Shown here one piece after another: positions 10,201 through 17,193 of a stretch of 64,000 nucleotides of DNA. Numbering within the stretch: the first letter of the stretch is position 1; each line of letters starts with the position of its first letter. This stretch comes from Variovorax sp. PAMC26660 (lineage in GTDB: Bacteria; Pseudomonadota; Gammaproteobacteria; Burkholderiales; Burkholderiaceae_C), in contig NZ_CP060295.1 in assembly GCF_014302995.1 (NCBI RefSeq), forward strand, positions 5,013,501 through 5,077,500. Direction: 5' to 3'. The notes beneath the pieces were generated by a model. It did not search any database, had not been told where the DNA came from, and saw only the letters and a program-made list of their open reading frames with translations. A program made the translations under genes and the position numbers.

Positions 10201-10247
10201 GGGTGACTGAGTCGTCGGGTGCGTTGCGCCTCTACCAGGGGGCTTGA
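4266..10247 (+). CDS. DUF4011 / SF1 helicase / PD-(D/E)XK nuclease / DUF3320 protein, candidate anti-phage system
   Basis: A 1,993-residue protein. In order it has an N-terminal beta-rich domain (about 20-140); a transglutaminase-like segment with Cys241 (ATCLDLAMLF) and His267 (GHAWVGVW); a DUF4011 signature at about 401-421 (SRLLDLTLRNKLLNF); a superfamily 1 helicase with Walker A GPPGTGKS (714-721), a long helical insertion, Walker B IFDEAS (D1360-E1361), motif III GDPKQLPP (about 1384-1391), QGDERDVI (from Q1558) and ISRARE (1599-1604); a nuclease with E1660, D1686 and IECDG (E1703, D1705), of the MTES_1575/Vsr-like type; and a DUF3320 region near 1845-1910. The ATG at 4266 follows a GAGGGAG ribosome binding site. 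This architecture matches, from memory, single-gene defence proteins of the Hhe type (HEPN, helicase, endonuclease). All core motifs look intact. It stands alone between transporter genes. Confidence 0.85.
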   Translation: MNAQDSAESSEMDVAATPEPAMSLQRMRIEVEADATLGYASIQNAVPVIRSLRLTNTGADALENFEVLVACNPRFAEGVKLRFDRLGPGESRRISPLDLRPDHSYLAELQEALTASITITAHVGNQEVARADRAVQVLAYDQWAGTRALPELLAAFCMPNNPAVDVLVGKAASLLRAAHHELSMDGYQSKSRDVVWKQISAIYSTISAAGLHYAEPPASFGTDGQKIRTPDRILDTSVATCLDLAMLFASCFEQAGLRAVVLFKEGHAWVGVWLHPASFPDPLTDDVQAIRKRVDSGELLVFETTGVALHASHRPTLRIAMEQGNALLLEEEAFRYAVDIHRAREVQIRPLPSKAASPKRPDGEPMEEQPAGIESMPHMPDLDVGALVPLDLSYADTPEGRLSKWKSRLLDLTLRNKLLNFKATKTTLQFVAPDLARLEDVLSEGKDFKVRALPSIMEGADPRMAQVHADRNGRTPLDDMALEALSNRDLLAKVAQEELDGRLLAIHTAARTGLEEGGANTLYLALGLLQWTEDEKSERKNVAPILLVPVTLQRQSVRSGFRLTRHDDEAIVNPTLLQFLKANFELRIPGLDTLPVDEKGIDVNRVLQAFRLAVAEIRKWEVREEAHLGLFSFTKYLMWKDLQDRTDQLRANRVVRHLIDNPGQPFVRDGEAGEFERLDQSYKPQDILAPLLSDSSQLKAICAVDTGRDLVLEGPPGTGKSQTIANIIAHSLGKGKTVLFVSEKMAALSVVHRRLTAIGLGPFCLELHSSKSKKAEVLQQLGSALDMAGQRTTDDWSREAERLAQLRQDLNGLVDALHRSYPNGLTVFDAIGACLGHAGKEPSAMPWADALTHQRDQLDKLRESSRSMAALAGSIGGLNGHPLSLIGMTQWRPTWGDDLLAACQELARVTTVLHARAQALEPVLGQGLTGLSMDGYANLDALADTLLAAPKVPASLARQAHDPSARARVQALVKHGAARAKHWASVGSGWTPQLAKLNGAELLASWSAAKASWWLKALLGKRAVTAKLAAFREDMKRPQTAQVDAMLQPLVELNEEDLVLQSMHADAQALLEGAYDGIHTDWQSLASHEEWAGQFAQAVSRVAAGDEQRAQALRSALSPLVAENRAALEPDAKVGQALLDFRSALRDMRQKLDTLNDTAKPVAPVAGPSQADGALERIQGVVAGWQSARQRLQAWCLWRNAREQAIALGLQGLVSDLERGLVGLGDVAQHFEFSYRNWWAKKAIDVDPILRNFASADHERKIGEFRVADANFQKLTERYLAATLAGKIPSAAGVEAKASPEMGRLLRERQKQRAHMPVRQLVQAMPTLLPKLKPCLLMSPLSVSQYLDAGFSQFDLVIFDEASQIPVWDAIGVIARGKQLVVVGDPKQLPPTNFFNKSSDSDEATGDDERVEDLESILDECLGAGMNKLSLKWHYRSRHESLITFSNHRYYDDSLITFPSPVTDDVAVRFQRVAGVYDRGGSRTNRAEAEAIVEGIEAHFLNPKKRNQTLGVVTFNQTQQALIDTLLDARRRANPDLDRAIAAQTGEKLFVKNLENVQGDERDVIFFSITYGPDAAGKTTMNFGPLNGEGGHRRLNVAISRAREAVVIYSTLMPEQIDLARVRAAGVRDLKHYLEFAIRGARALAEQSVPTGMDPESPFEIAVIKALRDMGWTVHPQVGCSGYRIDMAVVDPRAPGRYLVGIECDGRAYHSGATARDRDRLRQLVLEGLGWRIHRIWSTDWWMNIEAEVQKLSLLLQSLVEQEVGGDDDAVEPVVVSGIDLLEPEPEAQPTVAMGSVAKSTVGAHDAGRRIYTPAIVAAGDPVAFYGAVSAQRLSEQLQFVIDTEGPLPESTLFKRVARAWGLERTGPRIVDRLKALVPHALPRTTEAHETFYWPAHAEPVAWDAFRIADATEGSKRHVTEVCMEEVAALVLHVVREAGTPARSDTARAVCRLLGMSRTPADAERRVMDAVEALVAAKRVTESSGALRLYQGA

Positions 10248-10261
10248 GCCGACCTACCGGC

Positions 10262-11167
10262 CTACCTCGGCAACGCCAGCGCAAACGGCAGGCTCAACAC
10301 CCCCAGCAAGGTCGACAGCGTCACCAGCCCCGCCACATACGGCCCGTTGTAGCCCATGCGTGCCGCCAGCACGTACGCGCTCGACGCGGTCGGCACGGCG
10401 GAGAAAGCCATCAACACCGAGGCCTGCATTGCGTCGAGCCGCAATGCCAGGGCCAGCCCCCATGCGACCAGCGGCAGGATCAGGTGCCGAATGGCCAGTA
10501 TCGACACCGCCAGCACCTTGCCCGTGCCCAGCGTCGAGAACTTCATGCCCGCGCCCGCGGCCAGCAGCCCGAGCGCCAGCGACGCGGCGCCGATGCGCGT
10601 GAGCGTCGGCGTGGCCCAGCCCGGCACGGTGAAGCCCAGCACATTGGCCAGCAGCCCCGCCACGGTCGCGACGATCAGCGGGTTGCGCACCAACTGGCGC
10701 ACGAAGCCGGTCTGCGCATGCCGCGTCATCGGCCACACGGCCGCAATGTTGAAGATGGGCACGCACACGCCGATCAGCACCGCGATGAGCAGCAGGCCTT
10801 CGGACCCCGCCAGCCGCTCGGCCAGCGCCAGGCAGATGAACGAGTTGAAGCGGAACGCGACCTGGGCGCTGGCCGCATGGTCGCGGCGGTTAATGTGCGA
10901 GCCGAGGCCGGGCACGAAGGGCAGGGCGTAGGCCAACGCGATGCCGCAGGCGCCGATGCACAGGCCGGCGGTCAGCAGGTTCGATGTTGCACCGAAATCG
11001 AGCGGGCTGCGCACGATCGAGTGGAACAGCAGCACCGGAAAAAGAAAGTAGTAGACGAGGCTCTCGACCTGGTCCCACACGCGGCGGTCGAGCGCGGTGT
11101 AGCGGCACAGGAGCCAGCCGATGGCGATGAGGGAAAAGTCGGGAAAGAGAAGCTGCGCGTAGTTCAC
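10262..11167 (-). CDS. AEC (auxin efflux carrier) family transporter
   Basis: A 301-residue membrane protein with about ten hydrophobic segments, beginning MNYAQLLFPDFSLIAIGWLL. The family includes bacterial malonate and other organic-acid carriers. The layout, with two five-helix bundles and the conserved NPLIVATVAGLLANVLG stretch near the middle, fits AEC proteins of about 300 residues. It converges on the large helicase gene, whose stop is only 14 bases away, and is divergent from a Bug-type binding protein. The substrate is unknown. Confidence 0.8.
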   Translation of the reverse strand: MNYAQLLFPDFSLIAIGWLLCRYTALDRRVWDQVESLVYYFLFPVLLFHSIVRSPLDFGATSNLLTAGLCIGACGIALAYALPFVPGLGSHINRRDHAASAQVAFRFNSFICLALAERLAGSEGLLLIAVLIGVCVPIFNIAAVWPMTRHAQTGFVRQLVRNPLIVATVAGLLANVLGFTVPGWATPTLTRIGAASLALGLLAAGAGMKFSTLGTGKVLAVSILAIRHLILPLVAWGLALALRLDAMQASVLMAFSAVPTASSAYVLAARMGYNGPYVAGLVTLSTLLGVLSLPFALALPR

Positions 11168-11282
11168 CGCTTCGAGGATAAACCGGCCGGACCGTGGGTA
11201 TTCCAGAGCACGGAAACGGCTCCCTTGCCGCTAGCATCCGGGCTTTCGTTTTTTCGACATCAGTCAAATCAAGGAGTTATCG

Positions 11283-12257
11283 ATGCTACGTCGTCAATGG
11301 AGCACCCTGGTGGGAGCAGCCGCGCTGGTCGCGGTTGCGGGCCAGAGCTTTGCGCAGGGCTATCCCAACAAGCCGGTCGAGCTGAGCGTGCCGTTCGCAC
11401 CCGGTGGCACGACGGACATCGTGGCGCGCGTGATTTCGGACCCGCTGGGCAAGGTGCTGGGCCAGCCGGTGGTGGTGATCAACCGCGCCGGTGGCGGCGG
11501 CATCGTGGGCGCGGCCGAAACCGCGCGCGCCACGCCCGACGGCTACAAGCTCGGCATTGCCACGGTGTCGAGCACGGCGGCCAACCCGGCCATCAACCCG
11601 AAGACGCCGTACGACCCGATCAACGACTTCACGCCGATCATCAACATCGCGGCCACGCCGAACATCATTGCGGTCAACCCGAGCTTTCCGGCGAAGAACT
11701 ACGCCGAGTTCGTGGCCGAGCTGAAGAAGAACCCCGGCAAGTACTCGTACGCATCGTCGGGCACCGGTGGCATCGGCCACCTGCTGATGGAGCTGTACAA
11801 GAACCTCACCGGCACCTTCGTCACGCACATCCCGTACCGCGGCGCGGGCCCGGCGCTGAACGACGTGGTGGCCGGCCAAGTGCCGATCATGTTCGACAAC
11901 ATCCCCTCGGCCATGCCCTTCATCACCAGCGGCCGGCTGATCCCGATCGTGGTGTCGGCGCCGCAGCGCCTGGCCGCGCTGCCTAATGTGCCGACCTTCA
12001 AGGAAGTCGGCCTCGAGCCGGTGAACCGCATGGCTTACTACGGCATCCTCGGCCCCAAGGGCCTGCCGAAGGAAGTGGTCGACAAGATCAGCGCCGGCGT
12101 GAAGAAGGCGGTTGAAGAACCGGCGGTGCGCAAGCGCATCGAGGACACCGGCTCGCTGATCGTGGCCAACTCGCCCGAGCAGTTCGCCGCGCAGATCAAG
12201 GCCGAGTTCGAGGTCTACAAGCAGGTTGTGAAAAAGCAGAACCTGAAGCTCGACTGA
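11283..12257 (+). CDS. Bug family tripartite tricarboxylate-type solute-binding protein
   Basis: A 324-residue periplasmic binding protein. A cleavable signal peptide (about residues 1-24, ending QSFAQ) precedes the Bug/TctC core, with the early motif PVELSVPFAPGGTTDIVARV, the ATPDGYKL segment and the THIPYRGAGPALNDVVAG ligand loop. Such proteins bind carboxylates, amides or aromatic acids. No TctA/TctB membrane genes are adjacent, as is common for the many orphan Bug genes in Comamonadaceae and Bordetella. A good AAGGAG ribosome binding site precedes the ATG, and a strong terminator follows, so it is probably monocistronic. Confidence 0.9.
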   Translation: MLRRQWSTLVGAAALVAVAGQSFAQGYPNKPVELSVPFAPGGTTDIVARVISDPLGKVLGQPVVVINRAGGGGIVGAAETARATPDGYKLGIATVSSTAANPAINPKTPYDPINDFTPIINIAATPNIIAVNPSFPAKNYAEFVAELKKNPGKYSYASSGTGGIGHLLMELYKNLTGTFVTHIPYRGAGPALNDVVAGQVPIMFDNIPSAMPFITSGRLIPIVVSAPQRLAALPNVPTFKEVGLEPVNRMAYYGILGPKGLPKEVVDKISAGVKKAVEEPAVRKRIEDTGSLIVANSPEQFAAQIKAEFEVYKQVVKKQNLKLD

Positions 12258-12275
12258 TCGGTTTTCTTTCGACAA

Positions 12276-12309
12276 AAGCCGCCCGCGCCACGGGCGGCTT
12301 TTTCTTTTT
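12276..12309 (+). terminator. Rho-independent terminator after the first bug gene
   Basis: AAGCCGCCCG-CGCCA-CGGGCGGCTT is a perfect 10-base stem with a 5-base loop, followed by TTTCTTTTT. It lies 19 bases after the bug stop codon and ends shortly before xerD. Confidence 0.9.
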
Positions 12310-12324
12310 GTTATCTTGCAACGC

Positions 12325-13245
12325 ATGACCGAGGCCGCTGCTCCCCCCACTCCATCCACGCCCGACATCGACGATTTCATCGACGCCCTCTGGCTGGAGG
12401 ACGGCCTGTCGAAGAACACGCTGGCCGCCTACCGGCGCGACCTGGCGCTGTTCGCGCAATGGCTGCACGCGCAGCGCAGCGGTGCCGCACTCAACGCCGC
12501 GCAAGAGACCGACCTGCAGGCCTACATGGGCGCGCGCCTGTCCAGCAAGGGCAAGGCCACATCGGCCAACCGCCGGCTCACCGTGTTCAAGCGCTACTTT
12601 CGCTGGGCGCTGCGCGAGCGGCGCATCACGGCCGACCCGAGCATCCGGTTGGCGCCCGCGCGGCAGATGCCGCGCGCCATCAAGACGCTGTCGGAGAAAC
12701 AGGTTGACGATCTCTTGGCCGCGCCCGATGTCGAATCGCCGCTCGGCCTGCGCGACCGCGCGATGCTGGAGCTGATGTATGCGAGCGGCCTGCGCGTGAG
12801 CGAGCTGGTGGCGCTCAAGGCCATCGACATGAGCCTCAACGACGGCGTGCTGCGCGTGCTCGGCAAGGGCAACAAGGAGCGCCTCGTGCCCTTCGGCGGC
12901 GAGGCGCGGCGCTGGATCGAGCGCTACCTGGAAGAGTCGCGCCCCGTCATCCTCGACGGGCAGCAGACGCCCGACCTGTTCGTGACCGCGCGCGGCGCAG
13001 GCATGACGCGCGTGATGTTCTGGGTCATCGTGAAGAAGCAGGCGGCTGCGGCGGGCATTCACGTGCCGCTGTCGCCGCACACGCTGCGACACGCCTTCGC
13101 CACGCATCTGCTGAACCACGGCGTGGACCTGCGCGCGGTGCAACTGCTGCTCGGGCATGCGGACATTTCGACCACCACCATCTACACCCATGTGGCGCGC
13201 GAGCGCCTCAAGCAGCTGCATGCGCAGCACCACCCGCGCGGATGA
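12325..13245 (+). CDS. xerD: tyrosine recombinase XerD
   Basis: A 306-residue site-specific recombinase that acts with XerC at dif to resolve chromosome dimers. The N-terminal SAM-like domain (residues about 13-100) contains SKNTLAAYRRDL. All catalytic residues are visible: R157 (SGLRVSEL), K181 (GKGNKE), H252 and R255 (HTLRHAF), H278 (LGHADI) and the nucleophile Y287 (TIYTHV). The length fits XerD. The ATG at 12325 was chosen; a TTG nine bases upstream is possible. TTATCT at 12311-12316 could be a -10 element for an almost leaderless transcript. XerC is the main alternative name. Confidence 0.85.
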   Translation: MTEAAAPPTPSTPDIDDFIDALWLEDGLSKNTLAAYRRDLALFAQWLHAQRSGAALNAAQETDLQAYMGARLSSKGKATSANRRLTVFKRYFRWALRERRITADPSIRLAPARQMPRAIKTLSEKQVDDLLAAPDVESPLGLRDRAMLELMYASGLRVSELVALKAIDMSLNDGVLRVLGKGNKERLVPFGGEARRWIERYLEESRPVILDGQQTPDLFVTARGAGMTRVMFWVIVKKQAAAAGIHVPLSPHTLRHAFATHLLNHGVDLRAVQLLLGHADISTTTIYTHVARERLKQLHAQHHPRG

Positions 13246-13293
13246 GGGCGCGCGGTTTCATTCGTTCAAACCAACAATAAGGAGACTCCGTTC

Positions 13294-14259
13294 ATGAAGA
13301 AGAACATCTGGATCGCGGCGGCATTGCTCGCCGCAGGCGCCACGGCCATGGCGCAAGGCTTTCCCACCGCCAAACCCATCCGCCTGATCGTCGGCTACCC
13401 GCCGGGCGGCGGCATCGACTTTGCGGCGCGCACGGTGCAGGTGCCGCTGCAGGAGGCGCTCAAGCAGCAACTGGTGGTCGACTACAAGCCCGGCGCGAGC
13501 GGCATGATCGCGGCCACCGAACTCACGCGCCAGCCGGCCGACGGCTACACGCTGTTGCTGGCCAACACGGGCCCGTTCGCCATTGCGCCGTATCTGCAGA
13601 GCAAGCCGCCTTACGACCCGATCAAGCAGTTCACCTACATCGGCCAGATCAGCCAGGGCAGCTACATCGCGGTGACGCGGCCGGACCATCCGGCGAAGAA
13701 CCTCAAGGAGTTCGTCGCGTGGGCCAAGGGGCAGCCGGGCAAGGTCAACTTTGCCTCGGGCGGCAATGGCACATCGACGCACCTGAACGGCGAGCTGATG
13801 AACCAGGTGACGGGGCTCGACATGACGCACGTGCCCTACAAGGGCAGCGCGCCTGCCGTGCAGGACCTGCTCGGCGGGCAGACGCAGATCCTCATCGACG
13901 CGGGCAGCGTGCTGCTGCCGCAGGTGAAGGGCGGCAAGCTGAAAGCGCTGGCGGTGACCGGGCCCGTGCGCGATCCGCAATTGCCCGATGTGCCGACGGT
14001 GAAGGAGCAGGGCCTGGCGGGCATGGAGGCGGTCGGCTTCCAGGGGCTGGTGGGGCCGGCCGGCATGCCGAAGGAGGTGGTCGATCGGTTGTCGGGCGAG
14101 CTGGCCAAGGCGCTGGCGCAACCGGCCATTCAGGCGAAGTTCGCTGCGGCGGGCGCTGAGGTGCATTCGCTTGGCCCGGTCGAGTTCGCGGCCTTCGTCA
14201 AGGCGGACAATGAGAAGTGGTCCAGGCTGATCAAGGAGCGCAAGCTGCAGCTGGACTGA
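13294..14259 (+). CDS. Bug family tripartite tricarboxylate-type solute-binding protein
   Basis: A 321-residue exported binding protein with signal peptide MKKNIWIAAALLAAGATAMA and the Bug core motifs KPIRLIVGYPPGGGIDFAAR, QPADGYTLLLAN and THVPYKGSAPAVQDLLGG. An AAGGAGA ribosome binding site lies at 13279-13284. It is followed after 23 bases by another bug gene on the same strand, so the two are likely co-transcribed. No cognate TctA/TctB permease is present. The ligand cannot be inferred. Confidence 0.9.
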   Translation: MKKNIWIAAALLAAGATAMAQGFPTAKPIRLIVGYPPGGGIDFAARTVQVPLQEALKQQLVVDYKPGASGMIAATELTRQPADGYTLLLANTGPFAIAPYLQSKPPYDPIKQFTYIGQISQGSYIAVTRPDHPAKNLKEFVAWAKGQPGKVNFASGGNGTSTHLNGELMNQVTGLDMTHVPYKGSAPAVQDLLGGQTQILIDAGSVLLPQVKGGKLKALAVTGPVRDPQLPDVPTVKEQGLAGMEAVGFQGLVGPAGMPKEVVDRLSGELAKALAQPAIQAKFAAAGAEVHSLGPVEFAAFVKADNEKWSRLIKERKLQLD

Positions 14260-14282
14260 GGCCATCTCACGCAGACATCACC

Positions 14283-15281
14283 ATGAACTTTCTCGCTTCC
14301 TCGAAGCATTCGCGCCGCACGGCGACCCGACTCCTGGCCGTTGCCGCGCTGTGCGCTGCCTCCGGCGCGCACGCGCAACAGGTTGCCGTTCCCAAGACCT
14401 TGCGCCTCATCGTCGCGTATCCGGCAGGCGGCGTCAGCGACGTGGTCGCGCGTGCATTGGGCGACCGGCTCGCCGCGCAGATGGGCACCACGGTGATCGT
14501 CGACAACCGTGCGGGTGCCAGCGGCGCCATCGGCATGGACGCCGTGGCCAAGGCCGCGCCCGACGGTGCGACGCTGGGCTTTTCGGCCATCAGCCCGCTG
14601 GTGCTGAGCCCGCACCTGGGCAAGCTGCCCTTCGATCCGCTGAAGGACGTGGCACCGGTGGCGAGCGTGATGTATTCGCCGGTGCTGCTGATCGCCACGC
14701 CGGCCAGCAAGGCGAAGGATTTCCGCGCGCTGATCGACGAAGCCAAGGCGCATCCGGGCGCGGTGCGCTGGGCGACGTCGGGCTCGGCGTCGCTGGGGCA
14801 CATCGTGCTGGAGCAGTTGCATGCGGCGGCGGGTGTGGACATCACGCACGTGCCCTACAAGGGCGGCGGCCAGCAGCTCAACGATGCGATCGGCGGGCAG
14901 TTCGAGATTTTGTCGACCAATGCGAGCCCGACGCTCTCGTCGCACATCCAGTCGGGCAAGCTGCGCCCGCTGGCCGTGGGTGCGCCGGCGCGGCTGGAAA
15001 GCCTGCCGCAGGTGCCCACGCTGGGCGAGCTGGGCTACAAGGCGGCGAACATCAATTCGGTGTTCGGCGTGTTCGCGCCCGCTGCCACGCCGCCCGCTTT
15101 GATCGCCCGGTACAACGCCGAGATCAACAAGGCGCTGGCCAGCCCCGAGCTGCGCGCCAAGCTCACGGCCACCGACAACGTGCCGACCGGCGGCAGCCCG
15201 GCCGCCTTTGCCAAGGAGATCGCCAGCGAGTTCGAGAGCAACGGTCGTATCGTGAAGGCCGCAAGCATCAAGGCCGATTGA
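14283..15281 (+). CDS. Bug family tripartite tricarboxylate-type solute-binding protein
   Basis: A 332-residue exported binding protein. The signal peptide ends near SGAHAQ (about residue 30) and is followed by TLRLIVAYPAGGVSDVVARA, AAPDGATLGFSA and THVPYKGGGQQLNDAIGG, all typical of the Bug/TctC fold. It sits directly behind another bug gene, but the two differ clearly in sequence, so this is not a fresh tandem duplication. The ATG at 14283 was chosen because it places the signal peptide correctly; the frame is open further upstream into the preceding gene. Confidence 0.88.
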   Translation: MNFLASSKHSRRTATRLLAVAALCAASGAHAQQVAVPKTLRLIVAYPAGGVSDVVARALGDRLAAQMGTTVIVDNRAGASGAIGMDAVAKAAPDGATLGFSAISPLVLSPHLGKLPFDPLKDVAPVASVMYSPVLLIATPASKAKDFRALIDEAKAHPGAVRWATSGSASLGHIVLEQLHAAAGVDITHVPYKGGGQQLNDAIGGQFEILSTNASPTLSSHIQSGKLRPLAVGAPARLESLPQVPTLGELGYKAANINSVFGVFAPAATPPALIARYNAEINKALASPELRAKLTATDNVPTGGSPAAFAKEIASEFESNGRIVKAASIKAD

Positions 15282-15306
15282 ACTGACGCATGGATGACAC
15301 CTCGGC

Positions 15307-15341
15307 TTGTGGTGGGATGTTCCCTACCTTATAGTAGGTAG
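15307..15341 (+). promoter_or_regulatory. tetR promoter with overlapping operator, probably leaderless
   Basis: TTGTGG (15307-15312) and TATAGT (15330-15335) are spaced by 17 bases, which places the transcript start at about the A of the ATG at 15342. The palindrome CTACC-N8-GGTAG (15324-15341) covers the -10 element, as expected for autorepression. The same half-sites with the same spacing recur upstream of the thiolase gene at 15971-15990. Confidence 0.65.
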
Positions 15342-15917
15342 ATGACCAGCGCCACAGCCCTCGCCAGCGGCAGCACCCGGGACCAGATCCTCGGGGTGGC
15401 GCGCAAGCTCATCGAAACACGCTCGTACCTGGGCTTCAGCTTCCAGGATGTGGCCGATGCGGTCGGCGTCCGCAAGGCCAGCCTGTACCACCACTTCCCG
15501 ACCAAGGAAGCACTGGGCGTGGCCGTGATCCGCCAGGCCACCCAGTTCTTCAAGGACTGGGACGCGGCACGGGCGCGCGAGCCTGAAGACGCGCTCGAAT
15601 CCTATTTCCGCATGTACCGCAACACGCTGCGGGCCGGCTCGGGCGTGTGTCCGGCCGGGGCGCTGGCGCCGGGCTGGGACTGCATCAACGAAGACCTGCG
15701 CCAGGCGGTGCAGGAGCTGCGCAACACGCAGGTGATGTGGCTCACCGGCGTGCTGGGCGCGCTGGCACCGGCGCGAGAGAAGGGCAGCCCGGTCGCTTCG
15801 CTGGCCGCCTATGTGTTTTCCGTCTGCCAGGGGGCGCTGATCACCTCGCGCATGACGGGCCGCGTCGAAGACTTCGACGAAGCCATCGCGCAACTGAAGA
15901 GTTCATTGCCCGGCTGA
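15342..15917 (+). CDS. TetR/AcrR-family transcriptional regulator
   Basis: A 191-residue repressor. The helix-turn-helix lies at about residues 28-54 (FQDVADAVGVRKASLYHHFP), followed by a helical ligand domain with a TetR_C-like VCPAGALAPGWD segment. It most likely represses itself and the downstream thiolase-MaoC pair, since a matching operator (CTACC-N8-GGTAG) precedes both transcription units. An acyl-CoA or related metabolite is a reasonable guess for the ligand, by analogy with FadR/PsrA-type TetR proteins. A terminator separates it from the thiolase gene. Confidence 0.85.
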   Translation: MTSATALASGSTRDQILGVARKLIETRSYLGFSFQDVADAVGVRKASLYHHFPTKEALGVAVIRQATQFFKDWDAARAREPEDALESYFRMYRNTLRAGSGVCPAGALAPGWDCINEDLRQAVQELRNTQVMWLTGVLGALAPAREKGSPVASLAAYVFSVCQGALITSRMTGRVEDFDEAIAQLKSSLPG

Positions 15918-15934
15918 CGGCCGGGCTGCATCGC

Positions 15935-15960
15935 AGGCACGCAGGGCGTGCCTATTTTTT
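15935..15960 (+). terminator. Rho-independent terminator after tetR
   Basis: AGGCACGC-AGG-GCGTGCCT is a perfect 8-base stem with a 3-base loop, followed by ATTTTTT. The T-run merges into the TTGACT -35 element of the thiolase promoter, so the two transcription units are separate. Confidence 0.85.
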
Positions 15961-15990
15961 GACTTCAAAGCCTACCGATTGGATGGTAGG
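15959..15990 (+). promoter_or_regulatory. thiolase operon promoter with TetR-type operator
   Basis: TTGACT at 15959-15964 is a good -35 element. CCTACC-N8-GGTAGG at 15971-15990 is a perfect 6-base inverted repeat with an 8-base spacer, placed where the spacer and -10 should be (the -10, near 15982, is poor). Half-sites and spacing match the palindrome at the tetR start, which makes this the likely second operator. Confidence 0.65.
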
Positions 15991-16013
15991 TATTTGCACC
16001 AAGGAGAGTTTTC

Positions 16014-17147
16014 ATGAAAGCCGTCATTTCCGCCTACGCACGCTCGCCCTTCCATTTCTCGAAGAAGGGCGCGCTTGCTGAAGTGCGACCCGACACGCTG
16101 GCCGCCGGCGTGGTCAGTGGCCTGCTGAAGCGCACCGACCTCGACCCCGCGCTGCTCGAAGACATCATCCTGGGCTGCGCCTACCCCGAAGCCTCGCAGG
16201 GCAACAATCTTGCGCGCGTCGTCGGGCTGCTGGCGGGCCTGCCGCATGAAGTGGGCGGCATGACGGTCAACCGCTTCTGCGGTTCGTCGATGCAGGCGGT
16301 GCACATTGCCGCTGCGCAGATCGAGGCGGGCATGGGCGACGCCTTCCTGTGCGTGGGTGTGGAGTCGATGACGATGGTGCCGCAGGGCGGCTTCAACTTC
16401 TCGCCCAGTCCCGAACTGCTGGCGAACACCGACGCCTACATCTCGATGGGCGAGACCGCCGAGAACGTCGCCCAGCGCTGGAATGTGAGCCGTGCCGACC
16501 AGGAGGCCTTCGCGGTCGAGTCGCATCGCAAGGCCGCTGCCGCCCGCGCTGAAGGGCGCCTGGCCGGCGAGATCGTGCCGGTGCGTCTGGCTTCGGGCGA
16601 CGTCATCGATGCGGACGGCTGCATTCGCCCCACGACCTCGGCCGAAGCGCTTGCATCGCTCAAGCCGGCCTTTCGCCCGGACGGCGTGGTCACGGCCGGC
16701 ACCTCGTCGCCGCTCACCGACGGCGCGGCCGTGGTGCTCGTCACCAGCGATGCCTTCGCCACGAAGCACGGCCTGCAGGCGTTGGCACGCATCCGCTCGT
16801 TCGCGACCGTGGGCGTCGACCCGGCCATCATGGGCATCGGCCCGATCCCCGCGACCCGCAAGGCGCTGGCACGCGCAGGCCTGAGCGCATCGGACCTGGA
16901 CGTGATCGAGATCAACGAAGCCTTCTCGTCGCAGGCGCTGGCCTGCATTCGCGACCTGGGGCTCGATCCGTCGAAGATCAACCTCGACGGCGGTGGCCTG
17001 TCCATCGGTCATCCGTTGGGCGCGACCGGCGCGCGCATCACGGGCAAGGCGGCATCGCTGCTGGCACGCGAGAAGGGCCGTTATGCGCTGGCCACGCAAT
17101 GCATCGGCGGCGGGCAGGGCATCGCGACGATCCTCGAGCGCGTCTGA
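16014..17147 (+). CDS. acetyl-CoA acyltransferase (thiolase)
   Basis: A 377-residue degradative-type thiolase that cleaves 3-oxoacyl-CoA with CoA (or runs in reverse). The nucleophile C89 is in NRFCGSSMQAV, H333 in GLSIGHPLGATGARI and the second active cysteine C363 in CIGGGQG, all conserved. EAFSSQALACIRDLG is the usual NEAFA-type segment with an Ala-to-Ser change. A clear AAGGAGAG ribosome binding site precedes the ATG. It is followed by a MaoC-type hydratase, so the pair probably acts in a short beta-oxidation-like route under the TetR repressor. FadA-like 3-ketoacyl-CoA thiolase is favoured over PhaA-type acetoacetyl-CoA thiolase. Confidence 0.88.
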   Translation: MKAVISAYARSPFHFSKKGALAEVRPDTLAAGVVSGLLKRTDLDPALLEDIILGCAYPEASQGNNLARVVGLLAGLPHEVGGMTVNRFCGSSMQAVHIAAAQIEAGMGDAFLCVGVESMTMVPQGGFNFSPSPELLANTDAYISMGETAENVAQRWNVSRADQEAFAVESHRKAAAARAEGRLAGEIVPVRLASGDVIDADGCIRPTTSAEALASLKPAFRPDGVVTAGTSSPLTDGAAVVLVTSDAFATKHGLQALARIRSFATVGVDPAIMGIGPIPATRKALARAGLSASDLDVIEINEAFSSQALACIRDLGLDPSKINLDGGGLSIGHPLGATGARITGKAASLLAREKGRYALATQCIGGGQGIATILERV

Positions 17148-17193
17148 AGCCTGCTTCGATCGAGAATGCCGGCAGGAACAACAAGGAACCTCC

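Noticed and set aside
12325..13245. XerD-like recombinase as the integrase of a genomic island
   Set aside because: Length and catalytic motifs match housekeeping XerD, and neither att repeats nor cargo genes are visible around it.
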